From Gavia stellata (taxonomy: Eukaryota; Chordata; Aves; Gaviiformes; Gaviidae), in the NCBI RefSeq assembly GCF_030936135.1, contig NC_082611.1, forward strand, positions 9,811,001 to 9,875,000: DNA of 64,000 nt. The letters are read 5' to 3'. How positions within the stretch are numbered: position 1 is the first letter of the stretch; every line of letters begins with the position of its first letter. Positions 47,701-58,500 of this stretch are shown here, one piece after another. The position numbers and the translations under genes were made by a program. The notes under the pieces are model-generated. The model was not told the origin of the DNA and did no database searches. It worked only from the letters and a program-made list of their open reading frames with translations.

Positions 47701-48608
47701 TCAATGCCTGTCCTGGTGCATGCAGTGGTCAACAGCATATGGTCTCTGAAAGGTAGACTTACTAATTACCTGCTATTTTTAAAGATAATAAAGCAATTTC
47801 GGGATGATGAGCGGGAGCACCATGACATTGGGCTTGAGCATGATGCAGAAGCGGTAAGTACAATGTTAACAAATGGGCACTGTTAGCGAGGGTGTAGATG
47901 TGATATTCTTATCTTCCTTATCCAGTGACTGTGGTGTAGTTCTTTGTTTGAGAGATAGAAAATAAGGCGCTTGATATTCTTTCCCAAGATAAATACAAGA
48001 AAACTTTGCATATTATAGCTTTCATTTTTCTAGAACAGAATTGAATCTCTTGGAACTCATGTCAAGTGTTAAAGTGATTGTGTTTCCTGAGAGGTGTCCT
48101 TGGCACAGTTTTTATTTTAAGTTTAGAGTAAATATTTTTGAAGATAAGGCTAATAAGTGCTATCCATACAGCTGGGCACTTGAGGCATCATCTTGGTAGA
48201 TGAACACAACCATGTTAGGAAGTTTGAAGTACAAATTCTATGTTCTCTTGAATACCCTATGAGGAATGTGTGACTTATCTCCTTTTTTTCTCTTGACTTA
48301 CATTTGTGGAGAAATGGAGACATTCTGCAAAGTTGATAACTTTTAATTCAGTTTTCTCTAGGATAGATTAGACTACAAATACAGGTGGTTTTTTGTGGGG
48401 GTTTTTTTGTTTGTGTTTTTGCTTTGTTTTGTTTTTGTTTTTTTAGATAATGCTTACTATTCCTTACCACAATCTGGTTCAAACAAAACACTTCATTAGA
48501 GGTATTTAATCTTTTATTCTTTGTTTTAAGGCACCAGCTTACTCAGTTTTGAAGACAGCTATACAACTTGGATGCAAAGCTGCAATATTTTTATCAGAAA
48601 GAATTTAA
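44438..48608 (+). CDS. COQ7: COQ7, mitochondrial 5-demethoxyubiquinone hydroxylase (complete)
   Basis: Six exons (44438-44513, 44739-44938, 45343-45457, 45569-45708, 47785-47853, 48531-48608) give 225 residues; human COQ7, as recalled, has 217. The enzyme hydroxylates demethoxyubiquinone in the penultimate steps of coenzyme Q synthesis on the mitochondrial inner membrane, with COQ9 as partner. Residues 1-46 are Arg-, Ala- and Ser-rich with few acids, fitting a mitochondrial presequence. The di-iron ligands of this ferritin-like carboxylate family are all visible: E68 ([14 protein letters not shown]), E98 and H101 (EKDHL), E150 (VAVEES), E186 and H189 ([14 protein letters not shown]). The C-terminus [11 protein letters not shown] fits the family's CRVAIYLSERL. 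The start ATG has G at -3 and +4. It is downstream of TMC7, on the same strand. Confidence 0.97.
44739..44938 (+). CDS. COQ7: COQ7 coding exon 2
   Basis: Residues 26-92: the end of the presequence, then [20 protein letters not shown] and [17 protein letters not shown], the first half of the di-iron site (E68). The acceptor is TCTCTCCGGCAG and the donor GTTAGT. Confidence 0.96.
45343..45457 (+). CDS. COQ7: COQ7 coding exon 3
   Basis: Residues 93-131: [16 protein letters not shown] with ligands E98 and H101, then [20 protein letters not shown]. The acceptor is TTCTTTTGCAG and the donor GTGAGT. Confidence 0.97.
45569..45708 (+). CDS. COQ7: COQ7 coding exon 4
   Basis: Residues 131-177: [20 protein letters not shown] with ligand E150, ending [12 protein letters not shown]. 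The intron before it is only 111 bp. Confidence 0.97.
46092..46765 (-). mobile_element. CR1 LINE 3' fragment in COQ7 intron 4
   Basis: About 670 bp in minus orientation. A single 193-codon open frame (46175-46756) carries the reverse-transcriptase C-terminal portion: [39 protein letters not shown] and [20 protein letters not shown]. The frame is still open over this segment, so the copy is not very old. The sequence is 5'-truncated, as usual for CR1. Confidence 0.93.
47785..47853 (+). CDS. COQ7: COQ7 coding exon 5
   Basis: Residues 178-200: [20 protein letters not shown] with ligands E186 and H189. The acceptor reads TGCTATTTTTAAAG, a weak pyrimidine tract; the donor is GTAAGT. Both exon ends are in phase 0. 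Confidence 0.96.
48531..48608 (+). CDS. COQ7: COQ7 coding exon 6 (stop codon)
   Basis: Residues 201-225: [20 protein letters not shown], then LSERI and TAA at 48606-48608. The acceptor is TCTTTGTTTTAAG. Confidence 0.97.
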   Translation, partial: APAYSVLKTAIQLGCKAAIFLSERI

Positions 48609-48633
48609 TGATATTTTCCATAATGTTTGTGGC

Positions 48634-48639
48634 AATAAA
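48634..48639 (+). terminator. COQ7: COQ7 polyadenylation signal (proximal)
   Basis: AATAAA 26 bp after the stop codon, giving a very short 3' UTR. Further AATAAA hexamers near 49043-49048 and 49085 could serve longer transcripts. Confidence 0.7.
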
Positions 48640-48649
48640 CTGTGACATA

Positions 48650-51600
48650 AAAGGGTATGGAAACTGCAGAAGACTAATAGTTATTTTATTCAGCCTTTTA
48701 AAATTTTCTTCACTAAGCATCTGATTCAGCCATCCTTTGTCACATTGAGTACGCGTTCAAAAAATATCTCTGTTAAAGTCAGTTGAGCTAACTGTGAACA
48801 AAGATGGCAGAATTGGGTCCGTATGAACTAAACCTCCTTATTCAGAGACTGTTCACAAGGTGGCAGCAAAATATTTATGTATATACATGATTTATATATA
48901 TAATATGTGCGTGTGTGTATACACACACAAAAATGTTGCCTTCAAACTTATATGTACTTGAAATAAGCTGGAGCTCATCAGCTCATTTTAAAATGGTTAA
49001 AACTGACTAAGTAAGATATTTTTGAGTTCTATTTTCAGGGTAAATAAATGAAGTACTAGCAAGTATTTCTTTTCAGTCTGTCTTGAATAAAGATTGGTAT
49101 TACAAGACTTTCATTTGAAGACGTGTTTGTGTTTTTTCTGTGGTTTTTTTCAGGCTTAATTCTGAATTCTTTATTTAAGGAAAATTTTTCTTCCTTTGGG
49201 TTTTTTTGGTGTTGGTGGGGTGTTCTGGGGTTTGGGGTTTTTTGTGTCTGAATGTATGTGTAAGGAATGGATCCCTCGTGTAAAGCAGGTGGAAAGAGCA
49301 ACTTGGAGCACCTGTGGAATTGCACTTAATATTCTGTTAGAGCTTTCAAGTTTATCTTGCTTTGGTTCTAGTCTTCAGTGGCTCTTGAATAGAGACACTC
49401 TTGCTTTCTCAATGTTCCAGCAATTTCCCTATGCTTTCTGTTGATAGCCTGGCATGGAGCAATGAAAGTAAAAAAGACAGAGTTGTGCATGTCTGTTCTG
49501 TTAAACAATAAGCAAAGACAAAAAAAGTACAGTAATGGAATTAGTGTGTCTTAAACTGGTAGGGATGAAGGGGACTTCTTGCAAGGTTGCATCTTTTGCT
49601 TTTTATGTCTTAACTTCCTGACTATTCCATTGTTTTCCTATTGCATCTTATGGAAATAGGATAGTTTTCCAAATGCTTATGGATTATATAGAAGATGCTG
49701 ATATCTTGATACAAACATCTTAAGTCCCTGCGAGAGGCTTCCATTTTTATAGCTGAGAAGCGTGGTCTTTTGATGGTATGTGGCAAGGCAGGGAAACCCT
49801 GTGAATAAAATTGCGGGTCACATAGAAAGCGCATATCCATGCTTTTCCCCTTATATCCACGCTTCTAAAACTTTGGGGAGACGCAGCTTGTTTAACTGCC
49901 ATAAGCTAACTTTTGTTTCCCAATTTTATGGGTTTTCCAGTTTCTACAGGTTTGTGGTTTTTGGTTTGTTTGTTTTCTTAATGAGAACAGCTCAGCTTGA
50001 CAGATCAGGGAGCAGAATTTGTTGTGTCTTATTTTCTTGTTAAAAGCTGTGATGGAGTAGAAGTCAATGTGTCTTGGCCCAAGCAATGCGGTATAACTAA
50101 GTGAACAGGTCAGCTATGGATGTGGGATGTCATGGATATAAACTAGAGTTGAAAAGGAAAGAATTGGAAACCCAGAAATAAACCAGTAGCAAGTGTTGCC
50201 CATTACTGTCACGAGGAATGGGGCCACCATTGCCAGTCTTGACTTTTACCTTATACAGCAAAGCTACACAGGTATATTGAGGCCGGTTGAGTCGTTCTAT
50301 TGAGTTTTGCTGTGTGCTGTTTCCAGTTCTGGTGTGCTGGCCAAATGCTACGTACTGACTTTGTAGCTGCTTTGAGACCAGAGGGAGGATAAAAAGTGTG
50401 GAGCTGCCAGCAGGAATCCAAGACCTGTTGGAGCATCTCAAGCTCACCAGCTCTGTTAGTGTTTGTAGGAACTGGCTGGTGTGTAATGGACATGAAAGAC
50501 TTCGAAAGAGGATTATTTTCCCTTTTTTTGTGAAGGAGCTTAGACTGAAGGTTAAATCTTAGTACAGAAACTCCTGTTCTGTATGATTTACTCTGACTGA
50601 CACTTTGTGCATTCTTCAAGAATAATTTCTGTCACACTGTTGCCAGTCTGGCCTGGTTATACTCAAACTACTGATGTTATTTACACTGTCCAAACAAAGT
50701 AGTGTTTGGTTCTCTATCTGTGACTGGTTTGCATGCCCACTGGAATAACTTGACTCAAGGAACTCAAAGATAAATCACAGATTTCTTAGGGACTGCGTAA
50801 TAAGAAGATAGCTCTAAGGGGTTCTCATTTGACGTGCCTCAGCCCCGGACAGTTGTGAGCAGCGTGCATGTAAACTTGAGTCTACTAAAGGTATGTCATA
50901 TTAGGCTAACGCAGTATCTTCCCTAACTTGACTAATTCTCTGAACAAAAATTACATCTAGCAGATTTCTTGCCTTAGTTTCTCTAAAGCATTTGATATGC
51001 TGGCATATGGAAAATTCCTAGGTAATTTGAAGAAGAGAGGAATCGGCACAAAAGAATGGTTAATTAAGGCGGCTAAAGAGGTAACAAGTGGTGTTGAAAG
51101 AACGTGCAGTACAGCCGTGTAAGTCATGGACTTCAACAACTGAGTAAAAAGAGGAAGAAGCATTGCTTGATGAATAGTCCATTGTAAAGTCTTTAATAAC
51201 AGGGGCAGCATGGGATGGTATCTTTTATAAGCCCATTATTAGAAGTGGGGAGGGAGGGGCACAGTATGTTTTGCCTCAAAACTGGAAGTTGCACACCCAT
51301 GCGTACAATGGTCTTGTGATACAAACTGGAAACTCAGCCAGGCAGTTTCCTGGTCTCTTAGCGATTACATCAGGATTGAATACTGGACAAGGCATCCGTG
51401 GGGCTTTCCTAGGTAGATGATAATCAGCTGAAGCCTGATACTCTCCAGGGCAGTGGTTACACAGGGATTCTCTGAAGATGTCTGCGGTGGTGTTCAACAG
51501 TCGTGGGATTTGCTGCTGGCATAGAGAAGCCGTCGTGTGATCCTTTGTCCAAGATGTGGGTGGCCTCTGAGACCATCACACGCTGCTCACTTGGGGTGAG

Positions 51601-54220
51601 AACATTTGAGAGACAAATCTCATTTTTAATGTGTTTAGTTTGGCCGAAGGCTGGGAACATCAAATGCCAGGAAATCACAGTATGAGGTCAGTGCATTTGG
51701 CCATATCCGCAGTAACTGCGAAAGCGCCCACAGTGAGTTCTTTGTCCTCAGCAGCTGAAGACATCCTGCGCATCTGAGTAGGCCGTCAGACAGTAATACT
51801 GTCTCCAGCTGCGAGCATACAATACGAATTGGGAGAACAGCTCTGCTTTATGCTCCCGATCAGGATTTGTTCCTTCTTTTTACTGGAGCATCATATTTGC
51901 GCCCATCCATTGAAGTGTGGGTGAGTTGTTCTTGCGTCGCTTCCAATGGCTATGCATTTTCCTGCTCACTGGCAGCTACTCTTTATTTTTGTTGTTTTAC
52001 ATAGAAAATGGAGTTGCTTTTAATTTTCCTTATGCAAGAGGGACTTCTTTTTGTTTAAAAACCTGTTTCAGATTTTGAAAGACTACAAAAGGTACTAGAA
52101 GGTTCCAAAAGGGCTAGAGATGCTCAAGTGCTTACGGAACTTCTATTGTATGGCTGCTGCAAGGCTGTAGTTTCTTTTTATGTGTTATTTTCAGACAAAA
52201 CTAAAGCTGACTAATGTCAGCCATCCCGGCAGGGGTTAATGGCAGGCAGAGGCCAAAGTATATAGCTTATACAAGTCTGTTATCATAGTGATTCTGGATG
52301 AACTCTGGTCCTGTTGACAGAGGAAAAGGAACTTGGATCAGGCAGGGAGGCTGTGAAATGCTGCATTTTCAAAAGAGGGAGCGGGGAAGATGACAGGGTC
52401 TTCACTGCGCCTTTCACAGGGGGTTTTGGGGCTCTCTTCTGAACCTGAAGATAAGCATGTAGTTTGGGTCTTGTAATACGCAGTGGGATGAAATCCTTCC
52501 CCTCAAAGCAAAGATGGCTTCATCTAGCTCCTGTGATAACCAAGGGCTTGATCCTGATTTTTCTCTTCCAGGAGAGAAGGTACCATTTTTTGGTGAGGAG
52601 GAGCAGAGGGTACCCACCCTGTGTGGGGAGGGGGCATAGGGCAGTTATCTGCTCCTTGATCAGTGTCTCACCTCGCACCGTTTTCCTCTGCATCAGTGCT
52701 GGGGACGATCTGGCTCCTATTCTCTGAAGCTGCTCCTAATTGGAAATGAAGGTAATGACGGTGCTTGGAGGCGAGTGACACGGCCGGTGTGGTCCTTGTG
52801 CTGAGCATTCGGGGCATTCTCTGATGCTCTGGCAGCTCTGAAGCAGGATCTCTGCACTTGCAGGCACTGCTGCTGGCTTGGGCAGAGGAAAACCCAGCAA
52901 AGGACAGCAAACAGGCAATGGCAGCTCTGTCTCACAAAGCGAGAAGGATGGTTAAGAAAATTCAAAGCAGCTCTGAAGAGCTGTGGCCCATCAGTAACAA
53001 CTCTAGAAAGCCACCAGGGTGGCAAAGCACGTGTGGTGCCACCGCAGTGTAGGTCTGGCTGTGCCAGTACATGTTTCAGCCTCTTGCTGCCGCAGCTAGG
53101 CCAGGCAAAAGTCAAATCCCTACGACTGTGATTGATGCGGTGATGCTGACGTAAGCTGAATGGACTTATGCCATGAGTTATGTAAAATGGGACTCACAAG
53201 ATTGTTTGGCGGAGAGCTAAATCATTGTCCGAGATGATAAATATTACAGATAGAAGAAATATTGGATGTAACAGGCTTGATCTTTGTCTGAAGTAAATCT
53301 GTATGGCTCACTTGAGCATAATAAAGCTAGGCTTGCTACGGATTGACCGAGGATATGCCTTACAATTCCTATGCTGGGGGTGATGTGGATCATACCTCCC
53401 TATTTTTTCTTAACATTTAAGGGATTACTTAATCTGTACAGTCCCTTGTGTCTGTCTGGTTTCTTGACTTTAGGGAAGATAGAATTTCAAATGGATGCAA
53501 GTCATTTTTTTGTCACTAACTTCAACGTTGTGGCATGTCACTTGCATTGAATCCTGCACATATTTTCAGCTTGGGGAGCTTAAAGGGATAAATAAAAAAT
53601 ACTGGCCAGTTTAAAGGATGGATGTGCGTGATAAGGGAGGAGATTGTGTAAAGGTACCATTTTTCTACTTGTTAATTCGGTTTCCTCAGGGTGGCTGAGG
53701 TGAAAAATTAATGACAGCAGCCTTGCAGTTATGCTCCCAGCTAGAGTGGCAGAACTTAACGTGTATTGAAGAAAGCTTGTTGATAGTTATATTTAGAGTT
53801 GGGGGGGTGATCTAGTGTTGAGTAAGTGAATTAACAGTTACTTGGAACAGGTACAGTGGGTAACAGATCTCTAAAACAACTTGACTGCGTTAGAAGGAAA
53901 ATTCAGTTCTTTGTCATTAGGTGCTTTCAATAAATGCAGCCTCTTGCTGACTTGAGGTGTTTTTGAGAAGTACCACTTCTATTACAGTTTTACAGAGCAG
54001 AACCCAAACCTAAGCAGACCAGGGAATGGTACCTCTTTGTGTCCAGTAATACAGCTTATGGCAGCAGCATCATTTCATCCTCTTAAGATGCAGATTAATA
54101 TACCTATGCTGATATTAAAAAATACTATTTTTTTGGTGCAAATATTTTTGTTTCAAAAATTAAGGCTGTGGCCCTGCCTTTACCTGTGCTGCTTCTTAAC
54201 TGGAGGTAGATGACGTTCTG
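48650..54220. other. Intergenic sequence downstream of COQ7, first part
   Basis: About 5.5 kb in which no exon, conserved protein segment or RNA gene was recognised. Open frames are at most about 132 codons and resemble nothing. It holds a T/G-rich stretch with a possible G-quadruplex at 49198-49237 and otherwise unique sequence. Confidence 0.55.
48880..48935. repeat. TA/TG microsatellite with perfect 18-bp palindrome
   Basis: A (TA)n stretch followed by GTGTGTGTATACACACAC (48911-48928), which is self-complementary over 18 bp. It is a simple-repeat junction downstream of COQ7. Confidence 0.8.
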
Positions 54221-54224
54221 ATGG

Positions 54225-54600
54225 AAGCCCAGGAATCAGGCAGTGTTGCCTGGAAGGGAGCTCTGGAGGTCACCTTGTCCAAGCTCCCGCTGGAGGCAGG
54301 ATTGCAGTCAGCACTAAAGCAGGTCAGCCGTGATTTTGTCTAGCCAGGTGATGAAAACCTCCAAGGGCAGAAATTCCACAGTCTCTATGGACAGCCCGCT
54401 CCACTGCTGCATTACCCTACCAGTGACACTTACTTTTTCTGATGCCCATCCTGAACCTTTCAAGACTGTGACTGCTGCTGCTTGCTATGTCACAGAGCAC
54501 CACAGAGAAGAGTTTGGCTCCGCTGTCTTGGTACTCTCTTTGAGTAGTTATAAGCAACTATTAGATCACTCAGTTCTGACCTTCCCAGTGTACACACCCT
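54225..54600 (-). mobile_element. Degraded CR1 fragment, minus orientation
   Basis: An old CR1 3' region in minus orientation, recognised from the phrase pattern AGCTCTGGAGGTCACCTTGT...CC, then a 'gatgaaaacctccaaggg' match to the CR1 'atctccaaggatggagactccacaacctct' consensus as remembered, then 'ccactgctgcattacc'. There is no intact frame. It lies directly against the younger plus-strand CR1 that follows. Confidence 0.6.
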
Positions 54601-54639
54601 CCACTGAGCCCTGTGCTAAGGAGCAGCCTGGGAGGCGGT

Positions 54640-55525
54640 GAGCGAGGCGGTGGGAAGCAGGGCACAGATTGGGGTGCACATCTGCTCGAGGGTCGGAAGG
54701 CTCTGCAGAGGGATCTGGACAGGCTGGATGGATGGGCCCAGGCCAATTGGATGAAGTTCAATAAGGCCAAGTGCCGGGTCCTGCACTTGGGTCACAACAA
54801 CCCCATGCAACGCTACAGGCTTGGGGACGAGTGGCTGGAAAGCTGCCCCGCAGAAAAGGACCTGGGGGTGTTGATTGACACCCAGCTGAAGATGAGCCAG
54901 CAGTGTGCCCAGGTGGCCAAGAAGGCCAACAGCATCCTGGCCTCTATCAGAAATGGTGTGGCAGCAGGAGTAGGGAGGTGATTGTGCCCCTGTACTCGGC
55001 ACTAGTGAGGCCACACCTGGAATACTGTGTTCAGTTTTGGGCCCCTCACTACAAGAAGGACATTGAGGTGCTGGAGCGTGTCCAGAGAAGGGCGACGAAG
55101 CTGGTGAGGGGTCTGGAGCACAAGTCTGATGAGGAGCGGCTGAGGGAGCTGGGGTTGTTCAGTCTGGAGAAGAGGAGGCTGAGGGGAGACCTCATCGCTC
55201 TCTACAACTGCCTGAAAGGGGGTTGTGGTGAGGTGGGTGTTGGTCTCTTCTCACAAGTGACTAGTGACAGGACGAGAGGAAATGGCCTCAAGTTGCACCA
55301 GGGGAGGTTCAGGCTGGATATTAGGAAAAGCTTCTTCACTGAAAGGGTTGTCAGACATTGGAACAGGCTGCCCAGGGAGGTGGTGGAGTCACCATCACTG
55401 GAGGTATTTAAAAGACGTGTGGATGAGGTGCTTAGGGAGATGGTTTAGGGGTGGGGTTATGTTTACAGTTGGACTTGATGATCTTAAAGGTCTTTTCCAA
55501 CCTTAATGATTCTATGATCTTTCCT
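54640..55525 (+). mobile_element. CR1 LINE 3' fragment, plus orientation
   Basis: About 890 bp covering the reverse-transcriptase C-terminal half of CR1 ORF2 and the 3' UTR. The first frame carries [19 protein letters not shown] and [14 protein letters not shown]; the frame then shifts once near 54960 into [40 protein letters not shown] and [20 protein letters not shown], ending in a stop at 55446-55448. The 3' end is GACTTGATGATCTTAAAGG...AATGATTCTATGA, the CR1 terminus. It is 5'-truncated and not coding for a host gene. Confidence 0.95.
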
Positions 55526-55529
55526 CCTC

Positions 55530-58500
55530 TATATGGCATTGTTCCTGCTGTGTTTCCACTGCAGTCACGGCTTTCACAACAAAAGGTATCTGCAGGCGAG
55601 ACTGTGTCCCTGGGAAGGAGGGTGCAGAGTGCAACACCTGGTTCCTGAACTGGCGCAGAGGAAACTAAGAGATGTATCTAGTGACCACCTTGTCAGTCTC
55701 ATTATTTGTTTTAGACTCCAGGCTTCCTATGAATGCCTGAAACTGTCTTCTTTCCCTGCAGGTATTTTCTACCCAACTGTTTGCATGTCAGTAATTTGTT
55801 TTTTAATGTTACCTGTTGGTAACATTATGGTTTTATTGACTTGATGGTACAGATGGACTCTTGCAGACCAAGGTACTAATGAAAGCAAGTCATACACACA
55901 CAGTGGGTGTTTTTCCTATTTAAAACATCTTTTCTGGACTGCAGAATAAAAAGATTATTTCTGGCACTAGAAGTGCTTTTCTGTTGTCTTTGCGGCCACT
56001 GGCCAGCCACCTGCCAGGACTGCTCGGGTCAGAGCAGAGGCAGCAGCGGGTGAGGGGGATTTGAATTTTTTTGCGGTACATTTTGAAGGCAGGCTCTGCC
56101 AGCTGAATTTTAGCAAGCTGTCATGAATTTCTCCCAAGTTTGCGGTTTGAGGGCAGCTGTATAGTCAGAGGCTGCTAACTGTGTATGCAAATGACTAAAA
56201 CATTTAGTGGAGTGAAAATCATTTGCTTCTAGGAGAAGACAGTCATGCAATGCCAAGGCAGATGACTCAATCACGTTGATCTTTCTTGCTATCTCTGAAT
56301 TGAAGTAAATTTCCTGTTTAAACAGCAGCCTAGGTCTAATTTAAAGCCGTCTCTCATCTTGTTGATAGATTGTTTCCTCCCTCCTGTGTGGGCAGAGACG
56401 TGCTCCAGAGCTGGCACCCAGCTTCTGAGGCAGGAGAACACACGCGACTTGCTTTCCCGGGACTAGTGCCTGAATGCCGAAACACAGCAGGGCCTCTGCT
56501 CTCCGGGGGTACCGTCCCAAGCCTCCCCACACAGATGGCTGCGGATCCCGAGGCAGGTGCAGCAGAGTCCCACTCTCTTCTCAGGAGTGATGCTACTGTG
56601 TTTAACAAATGTCTCTCCTCTACTAGCCCACGGCATTGCTGTGAGAAAGGGGCTTTGCTTTAAGAGCTGGATTAAGAGAAGGTTACCAGGTGCAAGTCTA
56701 CTAGAGATGTACGTTTACGCTTAGCTCTAAGCCCAAGAGCGATAGGGATAATTGGATGCTCCAGGCTAAACTTGTTCTGAGGCTTTAGTGACTTGCCTGT
56801 GGCCACCTAGCAAGCTTGTGGCACAAATACACTGGAAATACAGTTTGAGAGGAGTTGAACCTCCCGGGTGTCTGCACTAACCGTACAGCACTCCTGGTAT
56901 CTGGCAAAACTTCACTGCTTTTCAGTGTTTTTATCCAGCAAAAGAACAGCAGCAGGTCTTAAAATCACCGGTGAGATTGTTCTGCAAGTATAGCTTAATG
57001 GCTCAATTCCAGCCCTGACCTGGAAAGCGAACTGCTAGTGACGGATGAGGAGCTGTCTTCCACGTCTCCTCTTGTCAGCCCTCATTGTTCTGACTTTGGC
57101 AGGAAAAATGCCATTTACTTGAAGACTTTAAAGGTGGCTGAAATGTTGTGATTTTTTAAAAAATACAACAACTATCCGCTCTTCAATTCCTCTCACCCAA
57201 ATATTGCAGCAATACTTGCTAATGAGAAATAATTATACCTCAATTTTAAGTGACACAAGTGCTATTGTTTACAGGAAATGTGAGAATCTAGTAAGACATA
57301 AGGCATATGTTTAGAGGGATAATGCATAAGAAATCAGTTCTCTTCTTCTCAGGGAGCTGAGCCTTGCAAAGGGAGATGACAGATACATGTGTTTATAGGC
57401 AGACTCTAGAGCTGGTTGTATTCGCTTACCATTTGTCATAAATGCGGAGACTTGCAGCGCAATGTACTGGTACAGCATAGGCTGGAACATATGGTCCTCT
57501 CCAACAGATGTGGCACCAATCCTAATGCTCACTGGATGTTTCAGGTTGGTGACCAGCAAGAGGATTTATCCTGGTAAACTGGTATGAGTAAGCTTGAGCC
57601 TTGCCATGGATTGTTGCCTGATCCATGGAAAAATCCCAAATGGAGCAGGCAAAGTGTGTCCTAGTTTTCAGCCTGCATTGCTGGCAATTCGTCACTGATG
57701 AAACAGCCATCTAGGCCCACCTGATACATTGCCTGGTTGTGATGGTGCAAAGTGTTGGGATAAAAATGCTTAGTTGAAGCTATTGCTGTAGAGTGACCTG
57801 CTGCTTCGATATTTTTTTCCAATTGACTCATCATTCTCCATAGACTGGGTATTCAAACAGAAATAACTCTTTCACCACTTACAGTGGTGGAAGCCCTGTG
57901 TCTTGTTTTCAGTGACTTTCCTATTAGTAAGAAAATCCATGGTTATATTTTTTCCCTCTTTTTATCTTCCCTGGACTTACCAAAATACACATGATACTGT
58001 TACAGCCTTTGTTTTTAGAAGATGTGTTATAATACACCCTCCATGTGTCATCTCATACTGAATACTTATTCCAGACTGAGCTGTAGTGAGTTAAGAATAA
58101 TCAGCAGAACTCCCTAATACACTTGTCTTTCTGATTTCCTGAAAAAAAACCCCAAACATTTCACTTACAAAGTCTTACTGTCACAACCAAGAGAAACTAA
58201 TGGAACAAATTAAGTACATGAGCTGCATGTGTTAGGTATGAAAACATAGCAAGAGAAGTTTACAGAGGAGATTTCCTAGACACTATTCATCCATGTTGTA
58301 AAACCAATGATAAATCTTGCTGCATCTGGCAATTACTATGCCACGCTCTGTTCTTACTCAGTGTTGACCCTGTTCATCTTAGGCAACACATACTCATTCC
58401 TGACTTCTCCCACATACCACGATATTAATCTGCTTCTCATGTAAACAGTCAACAATCTGAAATTGCTACAACATGCCATCATGGACTTGATTCAGTAGCT

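Noticed and set aside
54903-55448. 181-codon plus-strand open frame
   Set aside because: Part of a truncated CR1 element with a frame break upstream; not a functional gene.
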